Part shown: one piece after another, positions 1 through 8,665 of the stretch | Layout of the letters: each line of letters opens with the position of its first letter | Numbering within the stretch: position 1 is the stretch's first letter | Source: Algoriphagus limi | GTDB taxonomy: Bacteria > Bacteroidota > Bacteroidia > Cytophagales > Cyclobacteriaceae | Assembly: GCF_024919275.1 (NCBI RefSeq) | Contig: NZ_JANWGH010000003.1 | Location: 595,677 to 659,676 of the forward strand | Reading direction: 5' to 3' | Length of the DNA: 64,000 bases | The notes under the pieces: model-generated | The model's database searches: none | Told to the model about the DNA's origin: nothing | Seen by the model: the letters and a program-made list of their open reading frames with translations, nothing else | Translations under genes and position numbers: made by a program

Positions 1-1
1 G

Positions 2-925
2 TTTATCCTAGCTGATCCTGAGAAAGCTTTTGATCTTTCCTTCTTCCCAAGTCAGGGAGTTGGTTTGATGCGGATGGAGTTTGTTGTTTCGAAAAACATT
101 AAAGTTCATCCCATGGCTTTGGTCCATTTTGATCAGATAGAGGATAGACAAGAGAAAAAGCAAATTGAAAAGCTCTGCGAGGGTTATGCTGACAAAAAGG
201 AATATTTCGTAGACAAGCTTTCACAAGCTGTCGGCACGATTGCGGCAGCCTTTTATCCCAAAGACGTGATTTTGCGAATGAGTGATTTCAAGTCCAATGA
301 ATACGCCAATCTTTTGGGAGGAAAGCAATTTGAACTGTCAGAGGAAAACCCCATGATAGGCTTCCGAGGGGCATCTCGGTATGATCATGAGAACTACCGC
401 GAAGGCTTTCAATTGGAATGTGAAGCGGTAAAAAGAGTTCGGAATGATATGGGATTGGAAAATCTTAAAGTCATGATTCCATTTTGTCGAACCCCTGAGG
501 AAGGTAAAAAAGTGGTGAAATTGATGGAAAGCTATGGACTCAAGCGAGGTAAAAAAGGGTTGGAAATCTATGTGATGGCAGAGATTCCTTCCAATGTTAT
601 TCTTGCGAAGGAATTTACAAAAGTCTTCGATGGATTTTCAATTGGGTCCAATGATTTGACCCAGCTTACTCTTGGGGTGGATCGGGATTCGGAAATTTTG
701 AGTGAATTGTTTGATGAAAATAATCCAGCAGTAAAATGGATGATTTCTGAAGTGATTAAAGTGGCTCGAAAAAATGGTAAGAAGATTGGTCTTTGCGGTC
801 AGGCTCCTAGTGATAAACCAGAATTCGCTAAGTTTTTGATTGATGCGGGAATTGATAGTATTTCCTTTAATCCGGATGCTTTGCTGAGGGGCATCAAAAA
901 CATGGTAAAGGCTGAAAAGAATTAG
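2..925 (+). CDS. ppsA: Phosphoenolpyruvate synthase, C-terminal part (5' end outside window)
   Basis: The reading frame is open from base 2, so the gene begins left of the window and only about 307 C-terminal residues are seen. The visible part is the PEP-utilising TIM-barrel domain. It opens with ILADPEKAF and GVGLMRMEF, typical of PpsA, and near the end carries GLCGQAPSD, whose Cys is the catalytic acid/base of this family. The known reaction is ATP-dependent conversion of pyruvate to PEP in gluconeogenesis. Pyruvate phosphate dikinase is the main alternative, but the GQAPSD context fits PpsA better. No terminator is obvious; the next gene is convergent. Confidence 0.9.
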   Translation, partial: FILADPEKAFDLSFFPSQGVGLMRMEFVVSKNIKVHPMALVHFDQIEDRQEKKQIEKLCEGYADKKEYFVDKLSQAVGTIAAAFYPKDVILRMSDFKSNEYANLLGGKQFELSEENPMIGFRGASRYDHENYREGFQLECEAVKRVRNDMGLENLKVMIPFCRTPEEGKKVVKLMESYGLKRGKKGLEIYVMAEIPSNVILAKEFTKVFDGFSIGSNDLTQLTLGVDRDSEILSELFDENNPAVKWMISEVIKVARKNGKKIGLCGQAPSDKPEFAKFLIDAGIDSISFNPDALLRGIKNMVKAEKN

Positions 926-950
926 TGATTCATTAAAAGAAAAGTCTATT

Positions 951-1580
951 CTAATCCATTATTCCCTTTCCCTCCATGATTTTTGGGATAAATTTCTCAA
1001 TCCGGTTTATTCTGGTTTGACTTTTTTTTGTGCCTAAAAAATGGATTAAATATCCTCTCTGTCTACCAGGAGTGAGGGAATAAAAGGCTTTCTTCAATCC
1101 CTCAATTTCCTCAAACTTTTGATTCAATTCTTCAGGAATTTCAAGTTGATGTGCCAAAGTTCTTGCTGGCTTTTTTCCCGATTTTTCTATTTCAATTGCT
1201 TCTTTGATAAATGCCCGAATTTCGCCTTCTAATTCGACTAGCTGCTCCTCTTTAGTAAATCGAATTAATCTCCCGTCTCTTGAATTTGGGCCGGGTAGTT
1301 CCAAAATTCCCTCTGGATCTTTCATCAAACTACCTTTTAGGAAACTGATCACACAGGATTCTTTGAAAACCCCGAGCATTATCACGTTTTTTCCATTCAG
1401 GGTATAGGTTGGGACACCCCATTTTCTTTCTTCAATCAGTTCGCTCTCGAGAAGCATTTGTCTCAGCTTTTCTAGGAAAGCTTTCCATTGGTGAACCTTA
1501 CAGGCTGGAGTGGCGCCTTTCGAACAGCGCATACAGCCTTCTACTAAAAATAAGTCTACTTGAGGATTGGGGGTATTCAT
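951..1580 (-). CDS. YdeI/OmpD-associated family protein with DUF1801-like domain
   Basis: About 209 residues from the ATG at 1580. A TTG 66 bp upstream (1646) would lengthen it to 231 residues, but the MNTPNPQVD start looks more like relatives. The middle (RKWGVPTYTLNGKNVIMLGVFK) resembles the DUF1801 fold. The C-terminal part (LTPGRQRGYLIHFLGTKKSQTR and IEKFIPKIMEGKG) is the YdeI/OmdA bacteriocin-protection-like signature. The molecular function of this family is not established. A cysteine pair near the N-terminus (CMRC) is visible. It is convergent with ppsA and divergent from the aminotransferase at 1709, so both are probably expressed from the 130-bp gap. Confidence 0.8.
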   Translation of the reverse strand: MNTPNPQVDLFLVEGCMRCSKGATPACKVHQWKAFLEKLRQMLLESELIEERKWGVPTYTLNGKNVIMLGVFKESCVISFLKGSLMKDPEGILELPGPNSRDGRLIRFTKEEQLVELEGEIRAFIKEAIEIEKSGKKPARTLAHQLEIPEELNQKFEEIEGLKKAFYSLTPGRQRGYLIHFLGTKKSQTRINRIEKFIPKIMEGKGIMD

Positions 1581-1708
1581 AGAAAGGGGGTAACTGAACC
1601 TTGAATATCGGAATTCTATGGGGTTTATTTGTTTTTGGATAATCAATCCTTTTCCTCTGAATTTCGCTTTCTTTGTATTGGATCCTTTTCCAACCAGCCT
1701 ATTAAACT

Positions 1709-3013
1709 ATGAGACAGCTACTTTTACGACCGGGAGCTGAAGAATTATCCTACGAAATCCGTGGCATCGTTAAAAAAGCCAGACAGATTGAAGCTCTGGG
1801 TTATCCCATGACTTGGGAAAACATCGGAGATCCCATTCAGAAGCACAATCAGGTTCCCGATTGGATGAAAGCCATCATTGCGGATTTGGTGAAGGAGGAT
1901 AAAACCTATGGTTATGCAGATTCCAAAGGGGTATTGGAGACTCGCCAATTTTTGGCTGACCTTACTAATGAAAAAGGAGGCACCCAGATTAGTCCCGAGG
2001 ATATTTTATTTTTCAATGGGCTAGGAGATGCGATCGCAAAGCTTTATCAATTTTTGATTCCCACAGCACGGATTATTGGCCCCTCGCCTGCGTATTCTAC
2101 TCATAGTTCGGCTGAGGCGGCGCACGCCAATACCGCTCCGATTACCTACAAGCTGGACCCAGATAATCAATGGTTACCGGATTTGGATGACCTCTATCTA
2201 AAAGTCAAATACAATCCTTCCATTGTCGGGATTTTGATCATTAATCCGGATAATCCTACGGGGATGGTCTATCCGAAGGAAGTTTTGGAGGGATTTGTAA
2301 GAATAGCAGAGGAATTCAATTTGCTTCTGATAGCTGATGAAATCTACCAGAATATCACTTACAATGGAATCAAAGCGGTTGCTTTGGCTGAAGTAATTGG
2401 AGATCGGCCGGCAATCTCATTAAAAGGGATTTCCAAAGAATTTCCATGGCCTGGAGCTCGCTGTGGTTGGATGGAATTTTACAATCGGGGTAATTCAAAA
2501 GAGTTTTCCAAACTTTGTCAAACCCTGGAAAATGCCAAAATGATTGAGGTATGTTCGACTATTCTTCCTCAATTAGCTATTCCAAAAATCATGAGCCACC
2601 CGGAATATTTGAAATACAGGGAAAATGCCAACTTGGAAATTGGGAAGCGGAGCCAATGGATGGAAGATATTTTGGGGCAAATTCCAGGAATTAAATTCAA
2701 TCCTACTCAAGGAGCATTTTATAATACCATTGTTTTTGAGGAGGGAGTTTTGAGCCCAAATCAGCGATTATCCATTTCTGATCCTCGCCTGCAAACCTTG
2801 GTTGAAGGTTGGGTTTCTGACCCAAGTATGCCACTCGACAAACGCTTCGTTTATTACTTACTGGCATCCGAACAGATTTGTGTAGTTCCGATTTCGTCTT
2901 TTTGCTCAGATTTGAGAGGTTTTCGGGTGACTTTATTGGAAGAAGAAGAGGATGTTTTCAGAGATACTTTTGAGCGATTGGGAAAAGCCATATCGGAGTA
3001 TCTGAATTCTTAA
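1709..3013 (+). CDS. Pyridoxal-phosphate-dependent aminotransferase, class I/II
   Basis: 434 residues, fold-type I aminotransferase. Visible signatures are NPDNPTGMVYP (cofactor-pocket Asn/Pro region), LLLIADEIYQ (Asp contacting the pyridine nitrogen, then Tyr), and ISKEFPWPGARCGW with the Schiff-base Lys at about residue 243 and a downstream Arg. The family moves an amino group between an amino acid and a 2-oxo acid. The alanine/aspartate-type subgroup is plausible, but the substrate cannot be fixed from sequence. It stands alone, and its stop lies 16 bp from the convergent stop of the phospholipase-like gene. Confidence 0.88.
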   Translation: MRQLLLRPGAEELSYEIRGIVKKARQIEALGYPMTWENIGDPIQKHNQVPDWMKAIIADLVKEDKTYGYADSKGVLETRQFLADLTNEKGGTQISPEDILFFNGLGDAIAKLYQFLIPTARIIGPSPAYSTHSSAEAAHANTAPITYKLDPDNQWLPDLDDLYLKVKYNPSIVGILIINPDNPTGMVYPKEVLEGFVRIAEEFNLLLIADEIYQNITYNGIKAVALAEVIGDRPAISLKGISKEFPWPGARCGWMEFYNRGNSKEFSKLCQTLENAKMIEVCSTILPQLAIPKIMSHPEYLKYRENANLEIGKRSQWMEDILGQIPGIKFNPTQGAFYNTIVFEEGVLSPNQRLSISDPRLQTLVEGWVSDPSMPLDKRFVYYLLASEQICVVPISSFCSDLRGFRVTLLEEEEDVFRDTFERLGKAISEYLNS

Positions 3014-3029
3014 TTTGAGGTAATTCGAA

Positions 3030-3974
3030 TTAATTATCGTGAGTTCTAACTCGCAAGGCAGGGTTTGTTGGAAGCTCTTCTTCCTCAGGTTCTGTTTTAG
3101 TTTCAAATTGGGATAAGTCGGGCTGACCTGCATTCACCCAAGCGGTATACCAAAAATCTGCGATCATTTTGATGGATTTTTGCATTTGGCGTTCTACCAT
3201 TCCATCCAAGGCATTAGCATAAGCCTCGGTAAATTCCTGGGAATAAACTCGTGTGGTCAAACCATTTCGTTCTTCAAAGCTATATTTCTGATCCTCGGGA
3301 AATTGACGGCTCAACTCGAGTTCAAATCTCAGGACGCTATCCACTTTGCTGTGAGCTTCTTCCACTGCTTTCCAGATTTCCTGCTGAGGCTTTTCAATGT
3401 ATTCAGCTTTCCCTACCCAAAGTGAGAAGTTTTGCGAAAGCAATTCAGGTACTCGGCTTTCCCAAAAACCATGTATTCCTTCCTGCCCTGTAAGCTGTCC
3501 ATTATAATTCATCGTTGTATGAAGCGGGACATTCAAATCCCCCAAATAATGACCCAAATCGGCTGAAAGTCGAAGAATAGCGGTGCTGTTCTTTTTCTCA
3601 AAAGCCTGAACCAAGTTTAGAAAGGTCAAATAAGCAGACCAAGGACCAATTCCATGAGCTCGGAGGCTATCTTCTCCAAATTTTTCTACGGCTTCCTTCC
3701 AATATATTGGAAGGATACTAAGTGCAGAATCTCCATACTGATCCAAGTCGATGTAGTGTTTTTCGGCTTCGCCCTCAACAGCATAGCGTCTTCTATCCGG
3801 ATTGACTGCTTTTTCTGTAATAAACTGAATTTGAGGTTTATAGAAAGTAATCAACTCAGGCGGGAGAGAGTAAACTGCCAGCCGATTGATCAGTTGATGA
3901 GCAAAAAATCCCCAAGGAGCAACTGATGATGCTGTTAAAAAGAGGGAAAAAATGTAGATCATAAAAAATTTCAT
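3030..3974 (-). CDS. Zinc-dependent phospholipase C/P1-nuclease-like secreted protein
   Basis: 314 residues with an N-terminal hydrophobic signal segment (residues 1-17). The mature part starts APWGFFAHQLINRLAV; a Trp at the mature N-terminus followed by a His is how the trinuclear zinc site of phospholipase C/P1 nuclease proteins begins. A second cluster, LGHYLGDLNVPLHTTM followed by GIHGFWESRVPEL, supplies the His/Asp/Glu ligands expected of that superfamily. Such proteins are exported hydrolases of phospholipids or nucleic acids; the true substrate here is unknown. The C-terminal tail is acidic (EPEEEELP). It is convergent with the aminotransferase. Confidence 0.8.
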   Translation of the reverse strand: MKFFMIYIFSLFLTASSVAPWGFFAHQLINRLAVYSLPPELITFYKPQIQFITEKAVNPDRRRYAVEGEAEKHYIDLDQYGDSALSILPIYWKEAVEKFGEDSLRAHGIGPWSAYLTFLNLVQAFEKKNSTAILRLSADLGHYLGDLNVPLHTTMNYNGQLTGQEGIHGFWESRVPELLSQNFSLWVGKAEYIEKPQQEIWKAVEEAHSKVDSVLRFELELSRQFPEDQKYSFEERNGLTTRVYSQEFTEAYANALDGMVERQMQKSIKMIADFWYTAWVNAGQPDLSQFETKTEPEEEELPTNPALRVRTHDN

Positions 3975-4103
3975 ATTTCAAAATAAACAGAATTAACGAG
4001 CAGAAAAACTTCAAAAAGCCTTTATATTTGTCGGAAATTAATCTAGCACGTAAAATTTTCGATTTCTTCAGTTTGAATTTTAGTGAGGTAATTAATAAAA
4101 TCC

Positions 4104-4135
4104 TTTGGCGGAAATAATTATTTACCGTAAATTTG
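4104..4135 (+). promoter_or_regulatory. Bacteroidota-type promoter of rpsT
   Basis: TTTG at 4104-4107 is followed after exactly 20 bp by TAAATTTG at 4128-4135, a full match to the Bacteroidota -33/-7 consensus (TTTG, TAnnTTTG). It lies 49 bp upstream of the rpsT start, giving a leader of roughly 40 nt. Confidence 0.7.
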
Positions 4136-4184
4136 CACTCCAATTCGGTTAGGGGATCGTAAAGAAATTTATTAAAATCAAGAT

Positions 4185-4439
4185 ATGGCAAATCACAAAT
4201 CCGCTCTAAAGAGAATTCGTGCCAACGAAGCGAAGCGTTTGAGAAACAGATATCAAGCCAAAACTACTAGAACTTTCATCAAAAGATTGAAAGCTGCTAC
4301 TGATAAGGCTGAAGCACAGGAGCTTTACAAAAAAGTATCATCTATGCTTGATAAGCTGGCAAAGAAGAACATTATTCACAAGAATAACGCTAGCAATAAG
4401 AAATCTAAGCTTGCGAAATTTGTCAATGCCCTTGGCTAA
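4185..4439 (+). CDS. rpsT: 30S ribosomal protein S20
   Basis: 84 residues, the usual length of S20. It begins MANHKSALKRIRANEAKRL, the family hallmark, is highly basic and helical, and has the conserved IHKNNASNKKSKL segment before the C-terminus. It binds the 5' domain of 16S rRNA during small-subunit assembly. It is monocistronic: a consensus promoter precedes it and a strong hairpin terminator follows within 25 bp. Confidence 0.98.
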   Translation: MANHKSALKRIRANEAKRLRNRYQAKTTRTFIKRLKAATDKAEAQELYKKVSSMLDKLAKKNIIHKNNASNKKSKLAKFVNALG

Positions 4440-4460
4440 TTAGCATTCAACTTATTTTCA

Positions 4461-4485
4461 AAACCCCGCTTGTCGGGGTTTTTTT
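4461..4485 (+). terminator. Rho-independent terminator of rpsT
   Basis: AAACCCCG, a 5-nt loop (CTTGT), then CGGGGTTT running into a T-tract. This is an 8-bp GC-rich stem with uridine tail, 22 bp after the rpsT stop. Confidence 0.9.
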
Positions 4486-4530
4486 ATTTTCAGTTTATCA
4501 GTATTTTTAGTTTCAATAAACTTTTTAAAT

Positions 4531-5226
4531 ATGGATTTTTCTACATCAATCAAAATCTCGCAGCTATCCGAGGAAGATAGACCTCGAGAAAAGCTTTTGC
4601 TAAAAGGAAAAACTGCTTTGACCGATGCCGAACTGATCGCCATACTTATCGGTTCTGGAACTCCCTCGCTTAGTGCTGTGGATCTTTCCCGGCATATTTT
4701 GGCCTCCGTTAATCATGATTTGGCCGCCCTGGCGCGGCTGAGTGTTCAGGATCTCAAGAAATTTAAAGGAATCGGCGAAGCAAAGGCAATCAGCATTGTC
4801 AGCGCATTGGAGCTAGGTCGAAGGAGAAAAAAACTTGAGCCTCGAAAACGAGTGAAAATCACAAGTTCTCGAGATGTGTATGAACTTATGAAACCCGAAT
4901 TGTTTGATGAATTGGTGGAGCATTTTTATTTGGTATTGCTCACCCGCTCCAATCAGGTCATCAAAAAGGAACGGATTTCCCAAGGCGGGACATCAGGAAC
5001 TGTGGTTGACGCAAAAGTGGTTTTTAAGACTGCACTGGATCATCATGCTCAGTCTGTGATTTTGGTTCATAATCATCCGAGTGGTACACTCAGTCCCTCT
5101 GAACAAGATAAGCGCTTGACCAAACGGCTCACCGAAATAGGCCGCGCAATGGATTTGCCGGTCTTAGATCATGTGATTTTTACAGATATGGGCTATTTTA
5201 GCTTCGCCGATGAAGGTATTCTGTAA
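4531..5226 (+). CDS. radC: RadC family JAB/MPN-domain protein
   Basis: 231 residues. The N-terminal half has a UPF0758-type helical region and a helix-hairpin-helix (KKFKGIGEAKAISIVSALELG). The C-terminal half is a JAB1/MPN metalloprotease-like domain with VHNHPSGTLSPSEQD, the JAMM zinc motif, at about residues 178-193. It was named after a DNA-repair phenotype that was later attributed to recG, so the repair role is doubtful; a metallopeptidase or DNA-processing function is inferred from the domain. It starts 46 bp after the rpsT terminator and is followed after 3 bp by a DUF1684 gene, probably co-transcribed. Confidence 0.93.
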   Translation: MDFSTSIKISQLSEEDRPREKLLLKGKTALTDAELIAILIGSGTPSLSAVDLSRHILASVNHDLAALARLSVQDLKKFKGIGEAKAISIVSALELGRRRKKLEPRKRVKITSSRDVYELMKPELFDELVEHFYLVLLTRSNQVIKKERISQGGTSGTVVDAKVVFKTALDHHAQSVILVHNHPSGTLSPSEQDKRLTKRLTEIGRAMDLPVLDHVIFTDMGYFSFADEGIL

Positions 5227-5229
5227 AAA

Positions 5230-5844
5230 ATGAAAACTAATCATATCCTACTCATCTTCGTGTCCGTGGTGGTACTCGCCGCAGTCATCTATACGCTCAC
5301 GAGTGCCGAAGACCCCGAAACCTATATTGAAAAAATCGAATCCGAGCGCGAACGGCAATACAAATTTATCCGCTTCAACATAGAGTCTCCACTAACGGAG
5401 GAACAGAAGCTAGACTTTAAAGAGTTGACCTTTTATCCCATTGATCCCACCTATAAAGTCAAAGCTCGCTTGATTCCCAACGAAGAAAAGAAGGTACGGG
5501 AAGTTCCTCTGACGGATGGAAGTAAGGAGCGTTACATTGAGCATTCATTTGCTGAATTTGAATTGGGAGGTCAGACCAATCGGCTGTTGCTTTTGCAGGC
5601 AATTGATGAGACCGATATGCGGAATTTCTTTTTAGCTTTTGCGGATGAGACAAGTGGTCGAGAGACCTATGGAGGCGGACGCTATATCAATGCCCGTCAA
5701 GATGGTAAAAACAGTATCACGTTAGATTTTAACTTGGCTTATAATCCCTACTGTGCCTACAATCCTGATTATGCCTGCCCGATTCCCCCCCGGGAAAATA
5801 TTTTAAAAATTCCTATTGAGGCAGGGGAGAAAAATTACAAGTAA
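5230..5844 (+). CDS. DUF1684 domain-containing exported protein
   Basis: 204 residues with an N-terminal membrane segment (about residues 5-24: HILLIFVSVVVLAAVIYTL) acting as signal anchor. The body matches DUF1684: FYPIDPTYKVKARL near the start and the C-terminal hallmark GGGRYINARQDGK ... LDFNLAYNPYCAYNPDYACPIPP. The biochemical role of the family is unknown. The Cys-containing C-terminal motif may form a disulfide outside the cytoplasm (inference). It lies 3 bp after radC and is probably in one transcript with it. Confidence 0.85.
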   Translation: MKTNHILLIFVSVVVLAAVIYTLTSAEDPETYIEKIESERERQYKFIRFNIESPLTEEQKLDFKELTFYPIDPTYKVKARLIPNEEKKVREVPLTDGSKERYIEHSFAEFELGGQTNRLLLLQAIDETDMRNFFLAFADETSGRETYGGGRYINARQDGKNSITLDFNLAYNPYCAYNPDYACPIPPRENILKIPIEAGEKNYK

Positions 5845-5848
5845 TCAG

Positions 5849-5878
5849 TTTCGACCTAGTTTAAATCCCTTAAATTTG
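5849..5878 (+). promoter_or_regulatory. Probable pheT promoter
   Basis: TAAATTTG at 5871-5878 is a full match to the Bacteroidota -7 element. TTTC at 5849-5852 could be a degenerate -33 element (18-bp spacing). Transcription would start near 5885, giving a pheT leader of about 78 nt that contains the hairpin listed next. Confidence 0.55.
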
Positions 5879-5900
5879 TGGTCATTTACTTTAAAAATCG

Positions 5901-5919
5901 GGGTTTACGAACCCTTTTT
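5901..5919 (+). terminator. Terminator-like hairpin upstream of pheT
   Basis: GGGTT, loop TACG, AACCC, then five T. The 5-bp stem is modest. It lies downstream of the predicted pheT promoter, so it either ends the radC-DUF1684 transcript or acts as an attenuator in the pheT leader. Confidence 0.4.
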
Positions 5920-5962
5920 CTTTATTGAATAGCGTGCAAGCAAGCACTGAATTTCAGATTTT

Positions 5963-8377
5963 ATGAAAATTTCAATCAATCGATTAAAAAAATACATTGC
6001 TTTAACTGAATCACCGGAAGAAATCGCCGACTTACTCACCCAATCAGGATTGGAAGTGGAAGGGATTGAGGAGTTTATTTCCATTCCTGGAGGATTGGAA
6101 GGGATCGTAATTGGGGAGGTTTTGACTTGTGAAAAGCATCCGGATGCTGATAAACTAAGTATTACTACAGTAGATATCGGTTTAGATACCCCTTCTCACA
6201 TCGTTTGTGGTGCTCCTAATGTGGCTGCAGGGCAAAAAGTTTTGTTAGCTACCGTAGGTGCCACCCTTTATCCAACGGAGGGGGAGCCCTTTGCCATTAA
6301 GAAAGCCAAAATTAGAGGTCAAGTATCCGAAGGAATGATCTGTGCAGAGGATGAATTAGGGCTGGGAAGCAGTCATGCTGGGATTATGGTTTTAGATACC
6401 GATTTACCCAATGGAACTCCAGCTTCAGAACTATTCCCGGTGACAAAAGATCATGTGCTGGAAATTGGACTTACTCCCAACCGAGCAGACGCAGCTTCTC
6501 ATTTAGGTGTAGCCCGGGATTTGAAAGCCTTGTTGGGTAGGGAATTGTGCATCAATCAGGAACCTGAAATTCAAGTCGAGACAACCGGTCCGGCAATTTC
6601 TGTGACGGTGGAGGATTCTATGGATTGTCCTCGTTACGCTGGCATTACAATTACCGATTTGAAAGTTGGTCCATCTCCTAAATGGCTTCAGGACTTCTTG
6701 AAGTCTTTGGATATGGAGCCCATCAATAACGTAGTGGACATCACGAATTTCATTTTGCATGATTTGGGTCAGCCGCTACATGCTTTTGATGCAGCTAAAA
6801 TTTCCGAAGGAAAGGTAGTCGTCAAAAAACTCCCGAAAGACAGTCCATTTGTGACTTTGGATGAAAAAGAGCGAAAGCTGTCCGGAGAAGAGTTGATGAT
6901 TTGCGATCCAAATGGGGGGATGTGTATTGCTGGTATTTTCGGAGGAATTGGTTCTGGTGTTACGGAGCAAACAACCTCTATTTTCTTGGAATCAGCCTAC
7001 TTCTCTCCGGATGTGATTCGTAAAGGTGCTCAATTTCATGGATTGAAGACGGATGCTTCCTTCCGATTTGAGCGAGGTACAGATCCAAATATGCCGGTTT
7101 ATGCTTTGAAGCAGGCAGTGAAATTATTGCAGGAAATTGCCGGCGGAAAAGTTTGCTCTGAAATCATCGACATCTACCCAGAGCCTGTTGCTGATTTTGA
7201 AGTGCTAGTGGAGTATGGCCATATCAATAGGTTGATTGGAAAGAATATCGGTCCTGCTCAGGTAAGATCAATTTTGGAAGGGCTTGATATTCAGGTAAAA
7301 AATGAAACTGATAAGGGGTTCACAGCAATCGTAAAACCTTATCGAGTGGATGTGACTCGAGAGGCGGATATCATTGAGGAGATTTTGCGGATTTATGGTT
7401 TTCAGCAAGTGGAACTTTCCGAAAACCTGAAAACCGATTACCTCGCAGAGCATCCAGTTAAGGATATCAATAAACTTCAATACCGACTTTCAGAAATCTT
7501 GGGTTCCCAAGGTTATCATGAGATCATCACCAATAGCTTGACGAAGCCACTTTATTCTGAAAAATCCGGTTTCCTGGATCCATCCCTAAATGTTGAAATT
7601 TACAACAAGTTGAGTGAGGATTTGGGTGTGATGCGACAGAGCTTGCTTTTCAGCGGATTGGAAGTTTTGGCTCATAACATCAATCGTCGTCAGACGGATT
7701 TGAAATTGTTTGAGTTTGGAACGGTTTACCAAAAAACCGAAGAAGGTTACCAAGAGGGAAGGCGATTGGCAATTTTTCACTCCGGAAATCGTTCTGCTGA
7801 AAGTTGGATTGAATCCTCCAAGCCTTTCGGTTTTGCAGATTTGTATTCCACGGTAGAGAAGGTATTGGAAAAGCTAAACCTTGAAGTTAGCGAAGTGCAA
7901 ATGGTGGAAAGCGCACCTTTTACTTATGGTCTTCGACTAATGCTGGGCCAAAAGGAATTGGGTACGCTAGGTCTTGTTGATGATTCCTTGCTGAAACTTG
8001 CCGAAGTAAGACAGGAAGTTTGGTTTGCCGATTTGAATTGGGATTTGCTTTGCAAGAAGGCTTTAGGCCTGAAGAAGTACCAGGAAATCTCCAAGTTTCC
8101 TGAGGTACGACGAGACTTGTCTTTGGTCTTGGACAAATCTATTAGCTATGATCAAGTGAAGCAAGTGGCCTTGAAGGCAGGAGGTAAACTTCTTCAGCGT
8201 ATTGGTGTGTTTGATGTTTATCAAGGAGATAAAATCGAAGCTGGAAAGAAGGCTTATGCTTTGAGTTTCCACTTGCAGGATCAGGAAAAAACCCTGACCG
8301 ACAAGGTAATTGATAAAACAATGCATAAATTAATGGAGGCTTTCCAAAATGAAGTTGGGGCCGTCATTAGAAGTTAA
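5963..8377 (+). CDS. pheT: Phenylalanine-tRNA ligase beta subunit
   Basis: 804 residues, normal length for bacterial PheT. It begins MKISINRLKKYI. An EMAP-like tRNA-binding OB domain lies around residues 40-150, with GMICAEDELGLG. B3/B4 editing-domain motifs follow at about 210-400 (MEPINNVVDITNFI, GQPLHAFDA). The B5 and catalytic-like core come next, and an FDX-ACB anticodon-binding domain ends the protein (PEVRRDLSLVLDKSISY). It pairs with PheS, which is not in this window, to charge tRNA-Phe; split pheS/pheT loci are common in Bacteroidota. Downstream after 3 bp is a coiled-coil gene and then zapA, suggesting one transcript. Confidence 0.97.
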   Translation: MKISINRLKKYIALTESPEEIADLLTQSGLEVEGIEEFISIPGGLEGIVIGEVLTCEKHPDADKLSITTVDIGLDTPSHIVCGAPNVAAGQKVLLATVGATLYPTEGEPFAIKKAKIRGQVSEGMICAEDELGLGSSHAGIMVLDTDLPNGTPASELFPVTKDHVLEIGLTPNRADAASHLGVARDLKALLGRELCINQEPEIQVETTGPAISVTVEDSMDCPRYAGITITDLKVGPSPKWLQDFLKSLDMEPINNVVDITNFILHDLGQPLHAFDAAKISEGKVVVKKLPKDSPFVTLDEKERKLSGEELMICDPNGGMCIAGIFGGIGSGVTEQTTSIFLESAYFSPDVIRKGAQFHGLKTDASFRFERGTDPNMPVYALKQAVKLLQEIAGGKVCSEIIDIYPEPVADFEVLVEYGHINRLIGKNIGPAQVRSILEGLDIQVKNETDKGFTAIVKPYRVDVTREADIIEEILRIYGFQQVELSENLKTDYLAEHPVKDINKLQYRLSEILGSQGYHEIITNSLTKPLYSEKSGFLDPSLNVEIYNKLSEDLGVMRQSLLFSGLEVLAHNINRRQTDLKLFEFGTVYQKTEEGYQEGRRLAIFHSGNRSAESWIESSKPFGFADLYSTVEKVLEKLNLEVSEVQMVESAPFTYGLRLMLGQKELGTLGLVDDSLLKLAEVRQEVWFADLNWDLLCKKALGLKKYQEISKFPEVRRDLSLVLDKSISYDQVKQVALKAGGKLLQRIGVFDVYQGDKIEAGKKAYALSFHLQDQEKTLTDKVIDKTMHKLMEAFQNEVGAVIRS

Positions 8378-8380
8378 AAA

Positions 8381-8665
8381 ATGATTCACGAAGAACTGCA
8401 AAAACTGGAAAAACTGGCGAGACAGGCAAGTCTAAAGCTTGCTGAAATGTCTGATGAAAACCGTCAGTTGAAAGAAAAATTGGCACAAATGGAAGCTGAT
8501 TTGGACCAGAAAGAGCAGGCGATTGAGGATTTTAAAAATAAAATTAAAATTAGTAACATTGTTGATAACCGTACGGTGAATCCGGAGGATTCGGCCGAAA
8601 TGAGTGAATTAATCAATAATTATATACAACAGATTGATCAACTGATCACCTATTTATCTGAATAA
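8381..8665 (+). CDS. Small coiled-coil protein upstream of zapA
   Basis: 94 residues, not recognised as a named family. Residues about 4-60 are a continuous heptad-rich acidic/basic helix (EELQKLEKLARQASLKLAEM, ENRQLKEKLAQMEADLDQ) predicted to form a coiled coil. A second helix ends the protein (SELINNYIQQIDQLITYLSE). It sits 3 bp after pheT, and its stop abuts the zapA start with no gap, so translation is probably coupled. The architecture recalls ZapB, a small coiled-coil partner of ZapA at the division ring, but that is an inference from neighbourhood and shape, not from sequence identity. Confidence 0.85.
   Translation: MIHEELQKLEKLARQASLKLAEMSDENRQLKEKLAQMEADLDQKEQAIEDFKNKIKISNIVDNRTVNPEDSAEMSELINNYIQQIDQLITYLSE

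Noticed and set aside
3014-3029. Terminator between the convergent aminotransferase and phospholipase-like genes
   Set aside because: Only a short AT palindrome around TTCGAA is present, without a GC stem or T-run.
3856-4191. 111-residue minus-strand ORF upstream of the phospholipase-like gene
   Set aside because: Overlaps the signal peptide region of a real gene in another frame and runs across the rpsT promoter.
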